DNA of 64,000 bases from Lunularia cruciata (lineage: Eukaryota; Streptophyta; Marchantiopsida; Lunulariales; Lunulariaceae): NCBI GenBank assembly GCA_948567375.1, contig OX419757.1:72547836-72611835 (forward strand), read 5' to 3'. Below, piece after piece: positions 60,960 through 64,000 of this stretch (the first letter of the stretch is position 1; each line of letters starts with the position of its first letter). Under the pieces are notes generated by a model, which was not told where the DNA came from, did not search any database, and worked only from the letters and a program-made list of their open reading frames with translations. The translations under genes were made by a program, and so were the position numbers.

Positions 60960-61500
60960 CCATCTGCATCTTCATTACTCACTTGTGATTGTGGTTCTAC
61001 ACTAGATGCAGTAGCGGTCTATATGACATAGTTTCCTTTTGGAGGATAGAGGATAGCTACCCACAATGCTATTAGGGACATAGTGTTTGCTATATCACAA
61101 GAGAGTGGATACTTGGCTTGGAGAGAGAATTTGTATGCTTTGCATATGACATGTGTCAGGGCAAACTTATACTTGGTTCGAGATGATCAGGTGATAGTAG
61201 TGGATGTTGTGGTTACAAACCCTACATGGGATATAGTTTTGGAGGGAATTATTACTCATCCCCTTGGATGGGTGGCAAGTGCAACAACAAGTTGTAAGGT
61301 CTCCAAGTATAGAGATATGAAACGAGGTTACCTCTTTGTTCCTCTAACCTTGAAGTTATATGGAACAATAGACACAACGTTCAACACATTTGTCAAGAAG
61401 TGTGCAAGAGCTTATCATGTTAGGCACCAAGGGTACCACTCTCACTCTCATACTTTGTAAAATATAGTGTGTCAATTGCTCTACAAAGGGCAGTAGCTGG
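60960..61500 (+). pseudogene. Cys-rich motif and PD-(D/E)XK endonuclease-like domain
   Basis: CDCGSTLDA near 60990 starts a Cys/His motif of the kind that precedes restriction-like endonucleases in R2-type LINEs. In the frame 61083-61460 follow RANLYLVRDDQVIVVDVVVT and, after about 30 residues, CKVSKYRDM. This fits a PD-(D/E)XK fold with an Asp, a D-x-V core and Lys. The first catalytic Asp reads Asn, and the last Cys/His ligands are altered. Domain assignment is from motif order and not from a structure comparison. Confidence 0.7.
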
Positions 61501-61728
61501 TGCAATCCATAAGAGCGCAATTACTAGGTGATGCTTCTTTGGATGCTCCAATTGTTTGTAGACCATATGAGTTGCATAGCTTGGATATCCTAGGTGTAAT
61601 AGGGCAGATTTCTCATATAAACTCTATTGGGGCTTAGCCCTATTTTACCTTTTTTGTCTCTCCCTTGTATGGCTTGATGAGGTCTTCACATCCTTTATGT
61701 TTTCTATGCAGTTGCCTTCTCTCCTTGA

Positions 61729-62124
61729 TAAATGAACGTGATTGGAAGTTTCTAAAAAAACTCCAGATCCCAAGAAAGGTTATCCATAACATTTTTATGG
61801 TAAGATTTGACTTTGTGCAGCATTCTTGCTTTCAAATTCCATACCTCCTCTAAGATGTCATAATACTTTTCAGCTAATGTCATTTTATTTCTTGATGGTA
61901 AAGGCTAGAAATGATTGCCAACTTAGACCTGTTAAGCTTGACTTAAACTAGTCAAGATTAGCCATAATTTCTCTAATATGGGCAACATGTGAAGAATTAT
62001 GATCTTTGACTTACACAAATTGATTCAAAATAACTTTATCATTCACTAGGAAGACCATAATTTTATAATTTAAGATAAAGTTTAATTATTGATATTTTAT
62101 TAGTTTTTTTATATATTGTACATA
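61729..62124. other. AT-rich gap between LINE and LTR array
   Basis: Nothing recognised. Confidence 0.5.
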
Positions 62125-62218
62125 TATACATCACTACACAACATACATAGCTCTCAACGTCATACATTATAGAAGCACAACTCATACATAAGTCATGCAT
62201 GAACTATAAAGTGTCACA
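62125..62218 (-). repeat. LTR unit 3, truncated
   Basis: Starts TGTGACACTTTATAG at 62218 and is similar to the first about 90 bp of the other units. Confidence 0.65.
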
Positions 62219-62477
62219 ATCTTTCACTCAACTATTTGCCAATAACTCGACATTGATTACCGTCAAGCCACATTCACTCTAGCTAAGAGTCTCCAAGTGA
62301 CACTCATTGGCCACTATCCACTATAGCTAGGAACTTAAAGGCTCAACATCATAGAAGTGAGCTCTCTAGAGCTTGTCTTGCGTATATACATCACTACACA
62401 ACATATATTGTTGTCAACATCATATCTATAAAAGCACAACTCACACATAAGTCATACACAAACTCTAAAGTGCCACA
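62219..62477 (-). repeat. LTR unit 2, with internal deletion
   Basis: Starts TGTGGCACTTTAGAG at 62477. It matches the start and the end part of unit 1, but the middle of about 300 bp is missing. Confidence 0.7.
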
Positions 62478-63042
62478 ATAATCAGATTGTTTACAACTCT
62501 CAAATCAACTCAACTCAGATCAATACTTGATCTGTCACTCTATAAACTGCCAACAACTGGGCACCGATTACAATCAAGTCACACTCACTCTAGCTAAGAG
62601 AATCTAGATGACTCTCACCAACCTCTGTCCACTATAGCCAGGAACTCAAAAGTTCAACATCAGAGAAGTGAGCTCTCTAGAGCTACACTTCAAAAGTATA
62701 CACCTGGACTTGAGCTATACACCTGGACTTGAACCCTAATGGTCCCGCTGATGGCACAATTGACAGTGCAAACGGTGCAAAGTGACGGTGAGCCTCATCA
62801 TGAAATCAATACCCCAAACACAAAATCTGACCGTCGAAAAGTAATCTATGGGAAACTGCTAAAATATCTCTAACTACTATCACTATGACTCCAGTGTCTG
62901 AGCAATCTAGATGCGACACTACAAATGGCATGATAGTTGTCTTGCGTATATACATCGCTACACAACATACATCGTTGTCAACGTCGTATACTATAGAAGC
63001 ACAACTCACACATAAGTCATACATAGACTCTAAAGTACCACA
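62478..63042 (-). repeat. LTR unit 1 of the second copy
   Basis: Starts TGTGGTACTTTAGAG (minus strand, 63042) and runs 565 bp to the next LTR start. Homologous to 33641-34186. Confidence 0.75.
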
Positions 63043-63049
63043 ATTGCCC

Positions 63050-64000
63050 CTCTAGCTGGTGGTTAGGTCCTTCTAACTCCAGATAGCCATCTACTCCAAG
63101 TATATGGTATACCCTATGATGGGCAAAGATAAGAAGGCCGGGTGCTATGGAGCCCCATTGTTAGTCATATGTCTGCAATTTATACCATATAAATAATGAA
63201 CTACCACAAGGGGAGGAGTCATACATGCCATATGCCATCCTCTCAAAAAACATCACATACTAACATAGTAGTAACTCTACTAAAAGAGCCACATAACATT
63301 CACCTCAAGCCTGCAAGTACAAGTGCCAAGCTTGGGTCTATAGTACCATCAATGTTTGGGAGGTGGTATGGCACACAATTGCGCACATGATCCTTCTAAA
63401 CAACACCAACACATCCTTCTAACACAAGGACTCTAGATGGCAAAACCTCATGCACTCTCAAGATAGTACGACTTATCAAAACATCAAGTGTTTTCGGTGT
63501 TGTTTGCTGTAGATATACATAGTCACCTAGATGAAATCTACAAATTGAGGTCTATAACTTCCTCCTCAAATGGTAGCATAGCATAAGGTATCTTTATGCT
63601 GAGCAATCACCAAGATCTCAAAGGCCATTGGCATCACTCTCTACAAGATCTATGCCTGTTGAGAACATGCGCTCATCCATATATATGGATCATCCAAGTC
63701 CAAAACTAGAGTTGCATCTTGATGAATGGCTATAGGTAAATCTGGATCTCATCCATAGAGTAGAAAGTAAGGAGAGAAGGATGCTAAGGAGGCTTGCCGG
63801 CTGAACTGATAGCCCATGGCCAACCAAGGTAATTGGAGATCCCAATCTCCCAAGTGGCCTCTCTACAAACAATACTTTTGCAATCCTCTCTTCACCGTCT
63901 AAACCTCCTTCTCTGCTAAGCTATCTGCCTTAGGGTGATCTTGGGATGTAGTACAATGATCACTCAAAGCCTTGTCACACAAGACCAGAAACTCCCCCAA
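63050..64000 (-). pseudogene. Integrase C-terminal part and PHD finger, second copy
   Basis: Read on the minus strand from 64000: integrase core and C-terminal frames (63960-63700), a segment like the 33172 frame (about 63480-63330, LRVHEVLPSRVLVLEG-type and APCHLPNIDG) and PHD remnants including GWHMACMTPPL (about 63213-63243). Stops and shifts are frequent. Confidence 0.7.

Larger units (their letters stand above)
58600..61728 (+). mobile_element. Non-LTR retrotransposon with restriction-like endonuclease, decayed
   Basis: An RT of LINE type is followed by a Cys-rich segment and a PD-(D/E)XK-like domain, then a short 3' UTR that ends near 61728. The 3' UTR is shared with the fragments at 34845-34983 and 46865-46945, which supports the boundary. 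The 5' boundary (about 58600) is an estimate from the first coding-like sequence. Numerous stops and frameshifts mean this copy cannot move. Confidence 0.8.
62125..64000 (-). mobile_element. Second copy of the methyltransferase-element family (integrase-PHD-LTR end)
   Basis: The minus strand carries integrase C-terminal sequence and a PHD remnant (64000-63050), polypurine tract GGGGCAAT, and then LTR units at 63042-62478, 62477-62219 and 62218-62125. Homology with 32600-34260 runs along the whole length. It continues past the right edge, so whether this copy also holds a methyltransferase is unknown. Confidence 0.8.

Noticed and set aside
1-64000. CRISPR arrays, rRNA and tRNA genes, bacterial operons
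   Set aside because: None was seen; the repeats present are LTRs, tandem duplications and foldbacks, and the genes are intron-containing plant genes.

Overview
This is nuclear DNA of a land plant. Three host genes with plant gene structure read cleanly across the window. They are a plastid-type ArgJ (17 exons, minus strand, 2005-7367), an ARP-class (ASYMMETRIC LEAVES1/ROUGH SHEATH2/PHANTASTICA) R2R3-MYB gene (plus, 44456-45994, one coding exon) and a VTE4 gamma-tocopherol methyltransferase (7 exons, minus, 51252-54329). For ArgJ and VTE4 I placed every splice site by eye, and all phases close without a stop, so both look functional. An ARP gene points to a vascular plant. The short introns, large decayed retrotransposon load and unusual element types suggest a seed-free lineage, most likely a lycophyte; this is inference. 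A fourth host locus, a GDSL esterase/lipase (34759-36691), is a pseudogene.

The rest is mostly transposable elements. At 10326-24184 two copies of one Ty3/gypsy family (family B) lie in tandem and share a middle LTR. The second copy is split inside its reverse transcriptase by a complete chromodomain-type Ty3/gypsy element (family A, 16586-23157), which has LTRs, PBS, PPT and an exact AATAA target duplication. A minus-strand Ty3/gypsy remnant (RNase H plus integrase) lies at 27190-29010.

The most unusual element is at 29040-34186. It is a decayed Ty3/gypsy-like element with, in order, a gag zinc knuckle, a probable retropepsin remnant, a DNMT3-like cytosine-5 DNA methyltransferase (30405-31370), an integrase, a C-terminal PHD finger, a polypurine tract and an LTR. 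A family-B solo LTR has landed in its middle. A second copy of the integrase-PHD-LTR end enters from the right edge on the minus strand (62125-64000). An ancestral retrotransposon that carried both a DNA methyltransferase and a chromatin reader is the main discovery here.

At 58600-61728 there is a decayed non-LTR retrotransposon whose ORF ends in a Cys-rich motif and a PD-(D/E)XK-like (restriction-like) endonuclease domain. A 139-bp copy of its 3' end was inserted into the first exon of the GDSL gene with a perfect 16-bp target duplication, and a further tail fragment lies near 46870.

The remaining stretches (7368-10325, 24185-27189, 36692-44455, 45995-51251, 54330-58599) are mostly AT-rich intergenic DNA with local tandem duplications and several strong inverted repeats.
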